A DNA stretch of 64,000 nt from Tenacibaculum holothuriorum (GCF_002120225.1 NZ_LAPZ01000012.1:25440-89439); one strand, 5' to 3'. Positions 16,867-25,257 are shown, counted from the stretch's first letter. The notes: generated from the letters alone by a model not told the origin. Made by a program: numbers and translations.

Positions 16867-17606
16867 AACCGTATCGCCAACTTTTTAAGCAAGCGTAAAA
16901 CTTCCACATATAACCAAATTAAGGTAATTAAAAAGCCCCAAGTAGCAACCCATTCACGTTCTTTTGGGGCTTTTCCTATATATCTATTTATGTAATCAAA
17001 ATCTAATAGAAGACTTAACGAAGCAACTATTGCAGTTATCACATTAAAACCTATAGCGTACCAAGATGCTCCCCATAAAAAAGGAACACGAATATCAAAA
17101 AGCCATAAAATCCATCCAATAAAATAAAGCATAAAAATTGTTGCCGAAGCAGAAATAACAATTGCTCTAAATTCTCGTGTAACTCTAATTAATTTCCATT
17201 GATATAGAAAAAGCATTACAAAAAAAGTGAGTAACGTAACTCCAATGGCTTGAAAAGGCAAACCAGGAAATCGTTTATGAGCATAAGCACTTATTCCTCC
17301 CAAGAAAAATCCTTTTGCTAAAGCATAGATTGGTAATAAATATTTAGCGGCATTGTTTCTATATGAAATAAAGACGCTACAAAATATAGCAACCAAAGCT
17401 CCAATTGCCGTATACCATTTGGTATTTACACCAGCAAAAAATAAGTGCCAGGTATAAAACGCAGTACAACTAACCAAAACCAACATAAAGAGCGACTTGA
17501 AAATAATTCCGCTTAAAGACATTTTTGCTTTTGAGTATCGAGAAGATTTTCTCCAAAAATAATTTGTAAAAGCAGGGTTCGATGTTCGCAATCCAAATAC
17601 GCTCAT
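16863..17606 (-). CDS. Bax inhibitor-1/YccA family membrane protein
   Basis: This 247-residue integral membrane protein has seven hydrophobic segments and the N-terminal family pattern RTSNPAFTNYFW. Later segments contain FLGGISAYAHKRFPG and a C-terminal LLDFDYINRYIG, as in the YccA-like Bax inhibitor-1 family. These proteins sit in the inner membrane; roles in protease modulation or calcium leak are known for some relatives only. ATG 17606 is chosen over an upstream TTG at 17612. It is divergent from ruvC. Confidence 0.88.
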   Translation of the reverse strand: MSVFGLRTSNPAFTNYFWRKSSRYSKAKMSLSGIIFKSLFMLVLVSCTAFYTWHLFFAGVNTKWYTAIGALVAIFCSVFISYRNNAAKYLLPIYALAKGFFLGGISAYAHKRFPGLPFQAIGVTLLTFFVMLFLYQWKLIRVTREFRAIVISASATIFMLYFIGWILWLFDIRVPFLWGASWYAIGFNVITAIVASLSLLLDFDYINRYIGKAPKEREWVATWGFLITLIWLYVEVLRLLKKLAIRF

Positions 17607-17622
17607 AAACAATTTAATTGAT

Positions 17623-17630
17623 TAGTTTTG
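17623..17630 (+). promoter_or_regulatory. -7 box upstream of ruvC
   Basis: TAGTTTTG fits TAnnTTTG and ends 24 bases before the TTG start of ruvC, in the divergent gap with the YccA-like gene. Confidence 0.4.
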
Positions 17631-17654
17631 TCTTTGTACAAAGTACAATAAAAT

Positions 17655-18206
17655 TTGAAGACAGAAAAAATCATATTAGGTATCGATCCAGGAACTACCA
17701 TAATGGGGTTCGGAATTATAAAGGTTATTGGTAAAAAAATGGAATTTGTTCAAATGAATGAATTACTCCTAAAAAAGTACGATGATCATTATTTAAAATT
17801 GAAAATTATTTTCGATAGAACCATTGAATTGATAGATACTTATAATCCAGATGAAATTGCCTTAGAAGCACCTTTTTATGGAAAAAATGTACAATCGATG
17901 TTAAAGTTAGGAAGAGCACAAGGAGTAGCTATGGCAGCAGGATTGTCGAGAGAAATTCCAGTAACAGAATATGCGCCTAAAAAAATTAAAATGGCAATTA
18001 CTGGTAAAGGAACGTCGAGTAAAGAACAAGTTGCTTTAATGTTGAAATCTTTATTGAATTTAAAAGAATTGCCTAAAAACCTAGATGCAACAGACGGATT
18101 AGCAGCTGCAGTTTGTCATTATTATAATTCAGGAAAAAAAATAGGAGGAAAGAACTATACAGGTTGGGCAGCATTTGTAAAGCAGAATCCAGGTAAAGTA
18201 AAATAA
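17655..18206 (+). CDS. ruvC: Crossover junction endodeoxyribonuclease RuvC
   Basis: RuvC cuts Holliday junctions at the end of recombination with RuvAB. The 183-residue protein opens with the catalytic ILGIDPGT motif (Asp11), followed by the second acidic site EIALEAPFYGKN and the C-terminal ATDGLAAAVCH. Translation must begin at TTG 17655, because the first in-frame ATG lies after the catalytic aspartate. It is followed after 4 bases by an LRR gene and then hemW, so these three probably form a transcript. Confidence 0.95.
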   Translation: MKTEKIILGIDPGTTIMGFGIIKVIGKKMEFVQMNELLLKKYDDHYLKLKIIFDRTIELIDTYNPDEIALEAPFYGKNVQSMLKLGRAQGVAMAAGLSREIPVTEYAPKKIKMAITGKGTSSKEQVALMLKSLLNLKELPKNLDATDGLAAAVCHYYNSGKKIGGKNYTGWAAFVKQNPGKVK

Positions 18207-18210
18207 AATT

Positions 18211-19311
18211 ATGAGGAATTACTATAGCTTATTTTTAATAATACTTTTTTCAAGTTTAAAAACTTATGGACAAATAAATAAAAATGAATGTTCCAGTTTT
18301 GATATGAAATGGTTATATAATACTTCAATATCTCAAGTTTTTTGGAAGTTAAATTCATCTAAAAAGAATAAAAATATAGAAAGACTTCTATCTAAGAAGG
18401 ATGAAGTAAAAAGGATTAACATAAATTCAAGCAATTTAAAAAAAATACCAGAAGTTTTATTTGAATTTAAGAACTTAGAAGAATTAGATATATCTAATAA
18501 TCATTTTGAAAATATTGAAAAATTAATTGATGATTTAAGTAGATTTAAGAAATTAAAAGTACTAAACTTTACTTTTTGTGGATTAGAAAGGTTACCTAAT
18601 AATATAGGAGTATTGAATAATGTTGAAGCGATTTCTTTTAGAGGTAATAAATTAAGTGATATTAATAACATTGGTTTTTTAACTAATTTAAAATATTTAA
18701 TTCTAAGAAGTAATGAAGAATTAAAGGAGTTGCCTCCCACAATTAAAGAACTAAAGTGTTTAGAAGTATTAAATATTTCGGACACTAGTATAACATATTT
18801 AAGAGATGAGCTATCCGAGTGTAAACAGTTGAAAAGTATTATTGCTAATGCATCTAAAATAAAAACAATAACAAGTTATATTGGGAAATTAAATAAGCTT
18901 AGAAACTTAAATCTTGCAGCAAATGAAATTAAAGCTTTACCTAATTCAATTGGGAATTTATTGAGTTTAGAAGATTTATCGCTTGGATCTAATGAAATAG
19001 AGATATTGCCAAGTTCAATTTCAAGCCTAAGAAGTCTAGATGCAATTGGGTTAGAATATAACCGATTTAAAACATTTCCAAATCAACTTTTAGAACTTAA
19101 GAGGTTAAGATTATTAAAAATTCATAATAATGCTATTCCGTCAATTCCTTTAGATGTAGTAAATATTCCCAATTTATCTTTGTTGTATGTAGACCAAGAA
19201 ATTATAACTGAAGAGAATATTAGGCTTCTTAAGTCTAAAAAAGAAAAATTAGATATAAAAAGGCATGATGCCATGAGAAGAGCACCTAATGAACCTAAAA
19301 GAAAAAGTTAA
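18211..19311 (+). CDS. Exported leucine-rich repeat protein
   Basis: The 366-residue protein has a cleavable signal peptide (YYSLFLIILFSSLKTYGQ) and then about ten leucine-rich repeats from residue 65 to 330, with units such as LKNLEELDISNN, LRNLNLAANEIKALP and LEDLSLGSNEIEILP. The tail (DAMRRAPNEPKRKS) is basic and lacks a recognisable type IX sorting domain, so a periplasmic location is likely. LRR proteins bind other proteins; the partner is unknown. It sits between ruvC and hemW with 4 bases before and none after, an unusual insertion into two housekeeping genes. Codon use looks more AT-rich than its neighbours. Confidence 0.8.
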   Translation: MRNYYSLFLIILFSSLKTYGQINKNECSSFDMKWLYNTSISQVFWKLNSSKKNKNIERLLSKKDEVKRININSSNLKKIPEVLFEFKNLEELDISNNHFENIEKLIDDLSRFKKLKVLNFTFCGLERLPNNIGVLNNVEAISFRGNKLSDINNIGFLTNLKYLILRSNEELKELPPTIKELKCLEVLNISDTSITYLRDELSECKQLKSIIANASKIKTITSYIGKLNKLRNLNLAANEIKALPNSIGNLLSLEDLSLGSNEIEILPSSISSLRSLDAIGLEYNRFKTFPNQLLELKRLRLLKIHNNAIPSIPLDVVNIPNLSLLYVDQEIITEENIRLLKSKKEKLDIKRHDAMRRAPNEPKRKS

Positions 19312-20436
19312 TTGGCAGGAATATATCTACACATACCGTTTTGTAAGCAAGCATGTTATTATTGCGATTTTCATTTTTCTACATCCTTAAAAAGGAAAGA
19401 AGAGTTAGTTGTGTGTTTAGTAAAAGAGCTAGAATTACGAGAAGATGAATTACAAAATGAAATAGTGGAGACCATTTATTTTGGAGGGGGAACACCAAGT
19501 TTATTATCTATAGATGAAATAGAATTATTACTGAATATCATTCGTAAGAACTTTAAAGTAATTGACGCTCCAGAAATAACCTTAGAAGCCAACCCAGATG
19601 ATTTAAACGAAGCTAAAATTTTAGAGTTAGCAAAATCTTCAGTTAACAGATTAAGTATCGGAGTTCAATCATTTTTTGAAGAAGATTTAAAAAGTATGAA
19701 CCGCGCTCATAATGCTAAGGAAGCAATGAATTGTTTGTCAGTGGCAACTCGCCACTTTGATAATATTACGATTGATTTAATCTACGGCGTTCCAAATATG
19801 GGCAATGAACGTTGGAGAGAAAACTTACAAATTGCGTTCGATTTTGGAATCAATCACATTTCAAGCTATGCGCTAACAATTGAACCTAAGACTGTGTTAG
19901 ATTCTTTTGTAAGAAATGGTAAATATCCAGCTCCAGATGAAAAAGAAGCCAAGGAGCATTTTGATATTTTGGTAGAAGAAACTCATAAAAACGGATTTGT
20001 ACATTACGAGATTTCTAACTTTGGAAAACCTGATTACTTTTCTAAACACAACACTTCATATTGGTTAGGTAAAAAGTATTTAGGTATTGGACCATCAGCA
20101 CATTCTTTTAACACCACACATAGAAGTTGGAATATTGCTAATAATGCAAGGTATATAAAAGCTATTCAGGAGGAAAAGCTCCCATTAGAAATAGAAAAAC
20201 TCTCTAAAGAAGATAGGTTTAACGAGTATTTAATGACAGGATTAAGAACCATTTGGGGAGTTTCTTTACATAGAATCCAGCAAGAATTTGGAGAAGGTTT
20301 TAAAGTTCAATTACTAAAGAATGCTGAAAGATTTATCAATCAAGATTTGTTAACCGTTAAAGATAATGTGCTTATAACAACACCTAAAGGGAAGTTCTTA
20401 GCAGATGGACTCGCATCAGAATTATTTATAATTTAA
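19312..20436 (+). CDS. hemW: HemW-like radical SAM heme chaperone
   Basis: The 374-residue protein has the radical-SAM cluster motif CKQACYYC at residues 10-17 with the HemW/HemN opening AGIYLHIPFC, then YFGGGTPSLL and the HemN C-terminal domain (NEYLMTGLRTIWGVSL). HemW proteins bind heme and deliver it to respiratory enzymes; older annotations call them coproporphyrinogen III oxidase. Translation starts at TTG 19312, immediately after the LRR stop codon; there is no in-frame ATG before the cluster motif. Confidence 0.9.
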   Translation: MAGIYLHIPFCKQACYYCDFHFSTSLKRKEELVVCLVKELELREDELQNEIVETIYFGGGTPSLLSIDEIELLLNIIRKNFKVIDAPEITLEANPDDLNEAKILELAKSSVNRLSIGVQSFFEEDLKSMNRAHNAKEAMNCLSVATRHFDNITIDLIYGVPNMGNERWRENLQIAFDFGINHISSYALTIEPKTVLDSFVRNGKYPAPDEKEAKEHFDILVEETHKNGFVHYEISNFGKPDYFSKHNTSYWLGKKYLGIGPSAHSFNTTHRSWNIANNARYIKAIQEEKLPLEIEKLSKEDRFNEYLMTGLRTIWGVSLHRIQQEFGEGFKVQLLKNAERFINQDLLTVKDNVLITTPKGKFLADGLASELFII

Positions 20437-20437
20437 G

Positions 20438-20445
20438 TATCTTTG
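20438..20445 (+). promoter_or_regulatory. -7 box almost touching the cyclase-family start
   Basis: TATCTTTG fits TAnnTTTG and ends 3 bases before ATG 20449. If used, the transcript would start at or inside the coding region, so either it is leaderless or the match is chance. Confidence 0.3.
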
Positions 20446-20448
20446 AGT

Positions 20449-21201
20449 ATGATTGCTACTATTGAATATAATAATCGTAAATATATAATCGATTTAACTC
20501 AACCTATTGATATTTCAATAGCTATTGACACTACAAAACAAAACATCAATGCTTGGTATTTAGATGATCCTAAAATTTTTCCTGTTTCAGACGGAGAATG
20601 GACAGGAAGTGTAGCTCAGGGAGCTGATGTTAATTTCAATAATATTCAATTCAATCCGCATTCACATATTACACATACCGAATGTGTTGGACATATTACC
20701 GAAGAAGTTTTTTCGGTAAATAAAGAGTTATCTAAATTTTTCTTTTTAGCTGAAGTAATTACAATTGCACCAGAACAATTAGAAAACAAAGATTTTGTGA
20801 TTTCGAAAAAACAGTTGCAACATGCTCTCGGAAATAAAAAAAGAGATGCGGTTGTAATAAGAACATTACCTAATTTATCTGACAAGAAACAGATGCAATA
20901 TTCTAATACGAATCCAACGTACATGTTAGAAGAAGCTGCAGAATATTTGAGAGAAAAGAACATTCAACATTTATTGGTTGACTTACCTTCGGTAGACAAA
21001 GAAAAAGATGAAGGAAAGTTATTGTCGCATAATGCTTTTTGGAATACTGAAGGAGATATAAGAAAGAATGCTACTATTACAGAATTTATTTACGTACCTA
21101 ATAAAATAAAAGACGGAACCTATTTTTTAAATTTAATGATAGCTCCGTTTGAAAACGATGCTTCACCTAGTAAACCTATTTTATACAAGATTAAAGAATA
21201 G
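20449..21201 (+). CDS. Cyclase/kynurenine formamidase-like family protein
   Basis: The 250-residue protein resembles the cyclase family (PF04199) of metal-dependent hydrolases. The metal-binding region reads HSHITHTECVGH near residue 68, a variant of the usual HxGTHxDxPxH with Glu in place of Asp. WYLDDPKIFPV near the N-terminus and the LLVDLPSVDKEKDEGKL segment also fit. Substrate is unknown; kynurenine formamidase is only one option, and no tryptophan-catabolism genes are nearby. ATG 20449 is preferred to an in-frame TTG at 20443. It follows hemW closely. Confidence 0.72.
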   Translation: MIATIEYNNRKYIIDLTQPIDISIAIDTTKQNINAWYLDDPKIFPVSDGEWTGSVAQGADVNFNNIQFNPHSHITHTECVGHITEEVFSVNKELSKFFFLAEVITIAPEQLENKDFVISKKQLQHALGNKKRDAVVIRTLPNLSDKKQMQYSNTNPTYMLEEAAEYLREKNIQHLLVDLPSVDKEKDEGKLLSHNAFWNTEGDIRKNATITEFIYVPNKIKDGTYFLNLMIAPFENDASPSKPILYKIKE

Positions 21202-21293
21202 GTTTTAAACTTATTTAGAATCAGTATGAAATAAAAGAAAATGTAAAACCTAAGTTATTTTTTTATAGTTTTACACCTCATTAAAGAATAAAC

Positions 21294-21371
21294 ATGACAA
21301 TTTTTAATACATATAAGCAATGTAAATCGACTGTTAGATACAGGCGATGTCGGGCTACTTATGTATTATAA
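21294..21371 (+). CDS. Putative 25-residue attenuator leader peptide
   Basis: An ORF from ATG 21294 to TAA 21369-21371 encodes 25 residues, with Lys8, Lys11 and an Arg-rich stretch RYRRCR at residues 15-20. The four Arg codons are AGA, AGG, CGA and CGG; the last three look uncommon in this AT-rich window. The RNA of the ORF forms the leader hairpin described for 21306-21367 and is followed by a terminator and the MFS gene. It looks like a regulatory leader peptide rather than a functional protein. RYR is a '+X+' motif of the kind linked to macrolide-dependent ribosome arrest, but its use here is not shown. Confidence 0.42.
   Translation: MTIFNTYKQCKSTVRYRRCRATYVL
21306..21367 (+). promoter_or_regulatory. 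Leader RNA hairpin with alternative pairing to the terminator
   Basis: Nested pairs are AATACATA (21306-21313) with TATGTATT (21360-21367), AGC (21316-21318) with GCT (21354-21356), and CGAC (21328-21331) with GTCG (21349-21352). Segment GTCGGGCT (21349-21356) can instead pair over 8 bp, with one G-U, to AGTCCGAC (21404-21411) in the 5' arm of the terminator. The two folds exclude each other, as in an attenuator. Confidence 0.5.
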
Positions 21372-21399
21372 TTATTTTTAAATAAGATATAACTATTAT

Positions 21400-21429
21400 A
21401 AAAAGTCCGACTGCACAGTCGGACTTTTT
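21400..21429 (+). terminator. Intrinsic terminator in the MFS leader
   Basis: A 13-bp stem AAAAAGTCCGACT / AGTCGGACTTTTT with loop GCAC, followed by a U-rich run, lies 37 bases before the MFS ATG. No convincing promoter fits in those 37 bases, so transcription of the MFS gene should have to read through this site. Confidence 0.8.
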
Positions 21430-21466
21430 AATTTTATATACACAAAAACAACTAAAACTAAACACT

Positions 21467-22678
21467 ATGAAAAAACTGTATACTAATTATGTAAACACAT
21501 TTAAAGGCCTCTCAAAAGAAGTTTGGTGGCTTTCTTTAATAACATTAATAAATAGAGCAGGAACAATGGTAATTCCTTTTTTATCATTGTACTTAACAAA
21601 AAGCTTAGATTTTACTTTAAAAGACGTAGGTTGGATTATGACTTGCTTCGGATTAGGTTCTGTTGTTGGTTCTTGGTTAGGAGGAAAATTAACTGATAAA
21701 ATAGGATTTTATAAAGTGATGAAAATAAGCTTGTTTTTGACAGGAGTATTATTTATTGCTTTACAATTTGTAACAACATTCGTTGGGTTTTGTCTAGGAA
21801 TATTTTTGGTAATGTTAGTTGCAGATACCTTTAGACCAGCAATGTTTGTGGCTTTAAGTGCGTATAGTAAACCAGAAAACAAAACAAGATCGGTAACCCT
21901 AATACGTTTGGCAATCAATTTAGGTTTTTCAGCTGGACCTGCAGTAGGAGGTTTAATCATTACTTCGTTAGGTTATAGCGGATTGTTTTGGGTAGATGGA
22001 GTTACTTGTATTTTAGCTACTATTTTATTGGTAATTGTATTGAATCCTAAAAAGGCAAAAACATTAGATGAGGTTAAAAACGAAAATCCAATTTCAATCT
22101 TTTCAGATAAAGCCTTTTGGGTGTTCTTTATCTCGATGTTTATTTTCGGATTTGTATTCTTACAATACTTCTCTACAATGCCATTATACTATAAAGACGC
22201 TCACCATTTATCAGAACTAGAAATAGGATTAATAATGGGAATGAACGGATTTTTAATTTTTCTATTAGAAATGCCATTAATTAAATGGTTAGAAGAAAGT
22301 AAATATTCAAAAGAGCGATTAATGTTTGTTGGTTTGTTATTAACAGGAATCAGCTTTTTGGTATTGAACTTAACTGGGTGGGTTGGCGTTTTAATAGTAG
22401 GAATGTTATTTATGACCATTGGAGAAATGATAGCTTTTCCGTTTTCAAATGCATTTGTAATGGAAAGAGCTAAAAGAGGAAACCAAGGAGAATATATGGC
22501 GTACTACAGTATTGCCTTTTCTGCTGCCCATATTTTCGGACACAACTCAGGAATGCAAATGGTAGATATTTTAGGATTTGATAATACTTGGTGGATAATT
22601 ACGGTACTATCTTTAGTAGGATTATTTTTCTTATCAGTATTAATAAGAGTAACTAAAAAAGAAAAACTAAAAGTATGA
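21467..22678 (+). CDS. MFS transporter, drug-exporter-like
   Basis: The 403-residue protein has about 12 transmembrane segments and the MFS motif-A region GSWLGGKLTDKIGFYKV near residue 67, which fits the DHA1-type drug:H+ antiporter group. Helix 5 carries NLGFSAGPAVGGL, a motif-C-like element of exporters. The substrate is unknown. It lies behind a leader ORF plus terminator, which suggests inducible expression. The following VOC gene overlaps its end by 4 bases, so the two are co-transcribed. Confidence 0.85.
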   Translation: MKKLYTNYVNTFKGLSKEVWWLSLITLINRAGTMVIPFLSLYLTKSLDFTLKDVGWIMTCFGLGSVVGSWLGGKLTDKIGFYKVMKISLFLTGVLFIALQFVTTFVGFCLGIFLVMLVADTFRPAMFVALSAYSKPENKTRSVTLIRLAINLGFSAGPAVGGLIITSLGYSGLFWVDGVTCILATILLVIVLNPKKAKTLDEVKNENPISIFSDKAFWVFFISMFIFGFVFLQYFSTMPLYYKDAHHLSELEIGLIMGMNGFLIFLLEMPLIKWLEESKYSKERLMFVGLLLTGISFLVLNLTGWVGVLIVGMLFMTIGEMIAFPFSNAFVMERAKRGNQGEYMAYYSIAFSAAHIFGHNSGMQMVDILGFDNTWWIITVLSLVGLFFLSVLIRVTKKEKLKV

Positions 22679-23052
22679 GGTTAAATCAAGTCACATTACC
22701 ATCGATTAATGTTGAAGAATCAGTGCTATTTTATAAAAAACTAGGCTTGCATCTTATTGTAGATGCAAGCCCTAGATATGTTCGTTTTGAATTACCTGAC
22801 GGAGATAGTACTTTATCCATTCATCAAGTAGAAGAATTGCCTAAAGGTGATGGAACTACTATTTATTTTGAAGATGATAATTTAGATGAGTTGGTAAAAC
22901 AACTTCAACAAAAAGGAATAGAATTTACCCAGTTACCAAAAGATCAAACTTGGTTATGGAGAGAAGCTCACTTGTTAGATCCTGATGGAAATAAACTTAT
23001 TTTGTTTAAAGCAGGTGAGAATAGAAAAAATCCGCCTTGGAGAATCAATTAA
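22675..23052 (+). CDS. VOC/glyoxalase family protein
   Basis: The 125-residue protein is a vicinal-oxygen-chelate domain with the paired beta-alpha-beta-beta-beta pattern: VTLPSINVEESVLFYKKLGL at the start and AHLLDPDGNKLILFK near the end. Members include glyoxalases, dioxygenases and drug-binding or thiol-transfer resistance proteins. Translational coupling (ATGA overlap) to the MFS exporter suggests a shared role, perhaps binding or modifying the same small molecule; this is inference. Confidence 0.85.
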   Translation: MRLNQVTLPSINVEESVLFYKKLGLHLIVDASPRYVRFELPDGDSTLSIHQVEELPKGDGTTIYFEDDNLDELVKQLQQKGIEFTQLPKDQTWLWREAHLLDPDGNKLILFKAGENRKNPPWRIN

Positions 23053-23066
23053 AACTAAGGAAATTC

Positions 23067-23074
23067 TATCTTTG
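23067..23074 (+). promoter_or_regulatory. -7 box upstream of the MazG-like gene
   Basis: TATCTTTG fits TAnnTTTG and ends 27 bases before ATG 23102, just after the VOC gene. Confidence 0.45.
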
Positions 23075-23101
23075 ATTTTTTTAGACTTTAAAAGCACAAA
23101 A

Positions 23102-23428
23102 ATGAATATACAAGATGCTCAAAAGCAAGTAGACGATTGGATTAAAAATCATGGAGTTCGTTACTTTAATGAGCTTACCAATATGGCGCAATTAACAGAA
23201 GAAGTAGGTGAGGTTGCTCGTATAATTGCCCGTCGTTATGGAGAGCAAAGTGAAAAAGAGAGCGATAAAAACAAAGATTTAGGAGAAGAACTGGCGGATG
23301 TTATGTTTGTGGTACTGTGTTTAGCAAATCAAACAGGAGTGAATTTACAAGAAGCTTTCGATAAAAAGTTAGATATAAAAACAAAGAGAGATCACGATCG
23401 TCATCATAACAACGAAAAACTAAAATAA
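23102..23428 (+). CDS. MazG-like nucleotide pyrophosphohydrolase
   Basis: From ATG 23102 the protein has 108 residues and the all-alpha NTP-PPase core, with metal-binding TEEVGEVAR near residue 32 and EELADVMFVV near 63 (the EExxE and ExxD motifs). These enzymes hydrolyse non-standard nucleoside triphosphates to monophosphates. A longer in-frame ORF starts at 22985 inside the VOC gene and is rejected because its first 39 codons have no family match and precede the likely promoter. The last base of its stop codon is the first base of the next gene's ATG. Confidence 0.88.
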   Translation: MNIQDAQKQVDDWIKNHGVRYFNELTNMAQLTEEVGEVARIIARRYGEQSEKESDKNKDLGEELADVMFVVLCLANQTGVNLQEAFDKKLDIKTKRDHDRHHNNEKLK

Positions 23429-23676
23429 TGGGTTTACAAAACAATATTAAAAGAGGTTTATTTTGGAAACATGTGTTTAGAGTAGCGGTTGTGTTTTTAA
23501 TTGTTGTAGCACTATTTTCTTTAGTTTTTAAAACAGGAGGTGCGTTGTTTTCTGGAGATTTTGAAACAATAAATAAAGTGCATTTTGCAAACAATCAATG
23601 GATACGATTTTGGTTGAGTAAAATTGTAATTGCATTGATTTACGCTATGTATACAGTAAATAAAAATATGAAATAG
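23428..23676 (+). CDS. Small membrane protein, 82 residues
   Basis: No named family is recognised. Two hydrophobic segments are visible (about residues 17-35 and 60-76), with a short soluble loop between them. It is coupled to the MazG-like gene and followed by a second small membrane protein and aroA. The conserved-looking tight spacing supports translation, but no function can be given. Confidence 0.65.
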   Translation: MGLQNNIKRGLFWKHVFRVAVVFLIVVALFSLVFKTGGALFSGDFETINKVHFANNQWIRFWLSKIVIALIYAMYTVNKNMK

Positions 23677-23690
23677 CTTATTGCCTTTAA

Positions 23691-23945
23691 ATGAAAAACA
23701 TTGAAGATAATCTAAATAAAAGTATAGAGGAGGAAACTGAACTAGTTAATAAAATATCACTATTTAAATATGTTATTTTATATGTTCCACTATTGTTTTT
23801 AATGTTTGCTGCTACTAATTTAATAGGGAGCATGTTGTTTAAAAATGTTGTTTTCGATTGGTGGCTAATAGGAGTACAAGCAATAGCTTTTTCTATATTC
23901 TTCAGAATTTTTCATGGAATAAGAAAGTTAATAAATAAGAACTAG
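23691..23945 (+). CDS. Small membrane protein, 84 residues
   Basis: This protein has an acidic N-terminus (about 20 residues) and two transmembrane segments (about 26-46 and 55-72). It is not recognised as a known family. It lies 14 bases after another two-segment membrane protein and 15 bases before aroA, so it is probably part of a mazG-like to aroA transcript. Confidence 0.62.
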   Translation: MKNIEDNLNKSIEEETELVNKISLFKYVILYVPLLFLMFAATNLIGSMLFKNVVFDWWLIGVQAIAFSIFFRIFHGIRKLINKN

Positions 23946-23960
23946 GTAACTACACAAATA

Positions 23961-25190
23961 ATGAAGATTAAACTTCACAAACCCAATACGTCTTTAAAGG
24001 CAGATTTAATCATTTCTGGATCAAAAAGTGAATCAAATCGTTTGTTAATTTTACAACAAGCTTTTCCAAATATAACTATTGAAAACCTTTCAACTTCAGA
24101 CGATACACAAGTAATGCAAAAAGCATTAAGGAGTAATGATAACGTTGCAGATATTCATCATGCAGGTACTGCGATGCGCTTTTTAACAGCATATTTTGCT
24201 GCCAATGTTTCTGATGAAATAGTACTAACGGGTTCTCAAAGAATGAAAGAAAGACCTATTGCAATTTTGGTTGATGCTTTACAAAGTATTGGAGCTAATA
24301 TTTCTTATGAAGAACAAGAAGGTTATCCACCGTTAAGAATAAAAAAATCAGCAATAAGTAAAGATAAAGTAGCTATTAAGGGCAATGTAAGTAGTCAATA
24401 TATTTCTGCTTTAATATTAATGGCACCAAGTTTACCAAACGGATTAGAAATTGAGTTAGTAGGAGAAATTACTTCTGTTCCATATATAGAAATGACCTTA
24501 CAGTTATTATCTCAATTAGGAATTGAAGCCACATTTTCTGAAAATAAAATAAAAGTTCAACCTAAAAAAGAGGTAGAAAATAAAACAATAGTTGTAGAAT
24601 CTGATTGGAGCTCTGCATCATATTTTTATTCCTTGATAGCTTTGAGTGAAGTTAGTTCTAATATTAAGCTTTCTGCATATAAAGAAGATAGCTTACAAGG
24701 AGATAGCTGTTTAGCGAAAATTTATGAGCATTTTGGAGTGAAAACTGAGTTTTTAGAAAATACGATTGTATTAACTAAAGAGCAAGAACATAATCCAAAC
24801 ATATTGATTCAAGATTTAAAAAGTGCTCCAGATATTGCGCAAACCATAGCAGTTACATGTTTTGGTTTAGGGATTACTTGCGATTTAACTGGGTTACATA
24901 CTTTAAAAATAAAAGAAACTGATCGTTTAGAAGCATTAAAAAATGAGTTAACAAAATTAGGTGCTAAAATTGAGGTAACTAACGATTCATTACACTTAAA
25001 AACTTCAGAAGTTATCCATGAAAATATTGAAATAGAAACCTATAACGATCATCGTATGGCAATGGCATTTGCTCCGTTAGCATTGAGAGTTCCTATTCAA
25101 ATATTAGATGCTATGGTAGTAACAAAATCATACCAAAGCTTCTGGGACGATATGAAAGAGATAGGAATAACGGTTCAAGAAGTAAAATAA
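23961..25190 (+). CDS. aroA: 3-phosphoshikimate 1-carboxyvinyltransferase (EPSP synthase)
   Basis: AroA joins shikimate-3-phosphate and phosphoenolpyruvate in the sixth step of chorismate synthesis. The 409-residue protein shows GSKSESNRLLIL at residues 20-31, GTAMRFLTAYFA near 69, SSQYISALIL near 143, and the C-terminal KETDRLEALKNEL and YNDHRMAMAFAPLAL motifs. The length is slightly short but usual for Bacteroidota. It closes the small-gene cluster that starts with the MazG-like gene. Confidence 0.95.
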   Translation: MKIKLHKPNTSLKADLIISGSKSESNRLLILQQAFPNITIENLSTSDDTQVMQKALRSNDNVADIHHAGTAMRFLTAYFAANVSDEIVLTGSQRMKERPIAILVDALQSIGANISYEEQEGYPPLRIKKSAISKDKVAIKGNVSSQYISALILMAPSLPNGLEIELVGEITSVPYIEMTLQLLSQLGIEATFSENKIKVQPKKEVENKTIVVESDWSSASYFYSLIALSEVSSNIKLSAYKEDSLQGDSCLAKIYEHFGVKTEFLENTIVLTKEQEHNPNILIQDLKSAPDIAQTIAVTCFGLGITCDLTGLHTLKIKETDRLEALKNELTKLGAKIEVTNDSLHLKTSEVIHENIEIETYNDHRMAMAFAPLALRVPIQILDAMVVTKSYQSFWDDMKEIGITVQEVK

Positions 25191-25202
25191 AATACTAATT
25201 GC

Positions 25203-25234
25203 TTGACAACCCCTATTTCGATATTGTATATTTG
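25203..25234 (+). promoter_or_regulatory. queA promoter (-33 TTG, -7 TATATTTG)
   Basis: TTG at 25203-25205 is followed after 21 bases by TATATTTG at 25227-25234, a full match to the Bacteroidota consensus. The ATG of queA is 23 bases downstream. This is the best-formed promoter in the window. Confidence 0.75.
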
Positions 25235-25257
25235 CCACCGTTAAGAAAATTTTACAG

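Noticed and set aside
21306..21429. Metabolite riboswitch instead of a leader-peptide attenuator
   Set aside because: No known aptamer class could be matched, and the hairpin coincides with an intact ORF; it stays an alternative but not the favoured one.
22985..23101. N-terminal extension of the MazG-like protein
   Set aside because: It overlaps the VOC gene and comes before the likely promoter; the family start fits ATG 23102.
25203..25234. preQ1 riboswitch upstream of queA
   Set aside because: Only about 23 bases separate the promoter box from the ATG, too few for a preQ1 aptamer.
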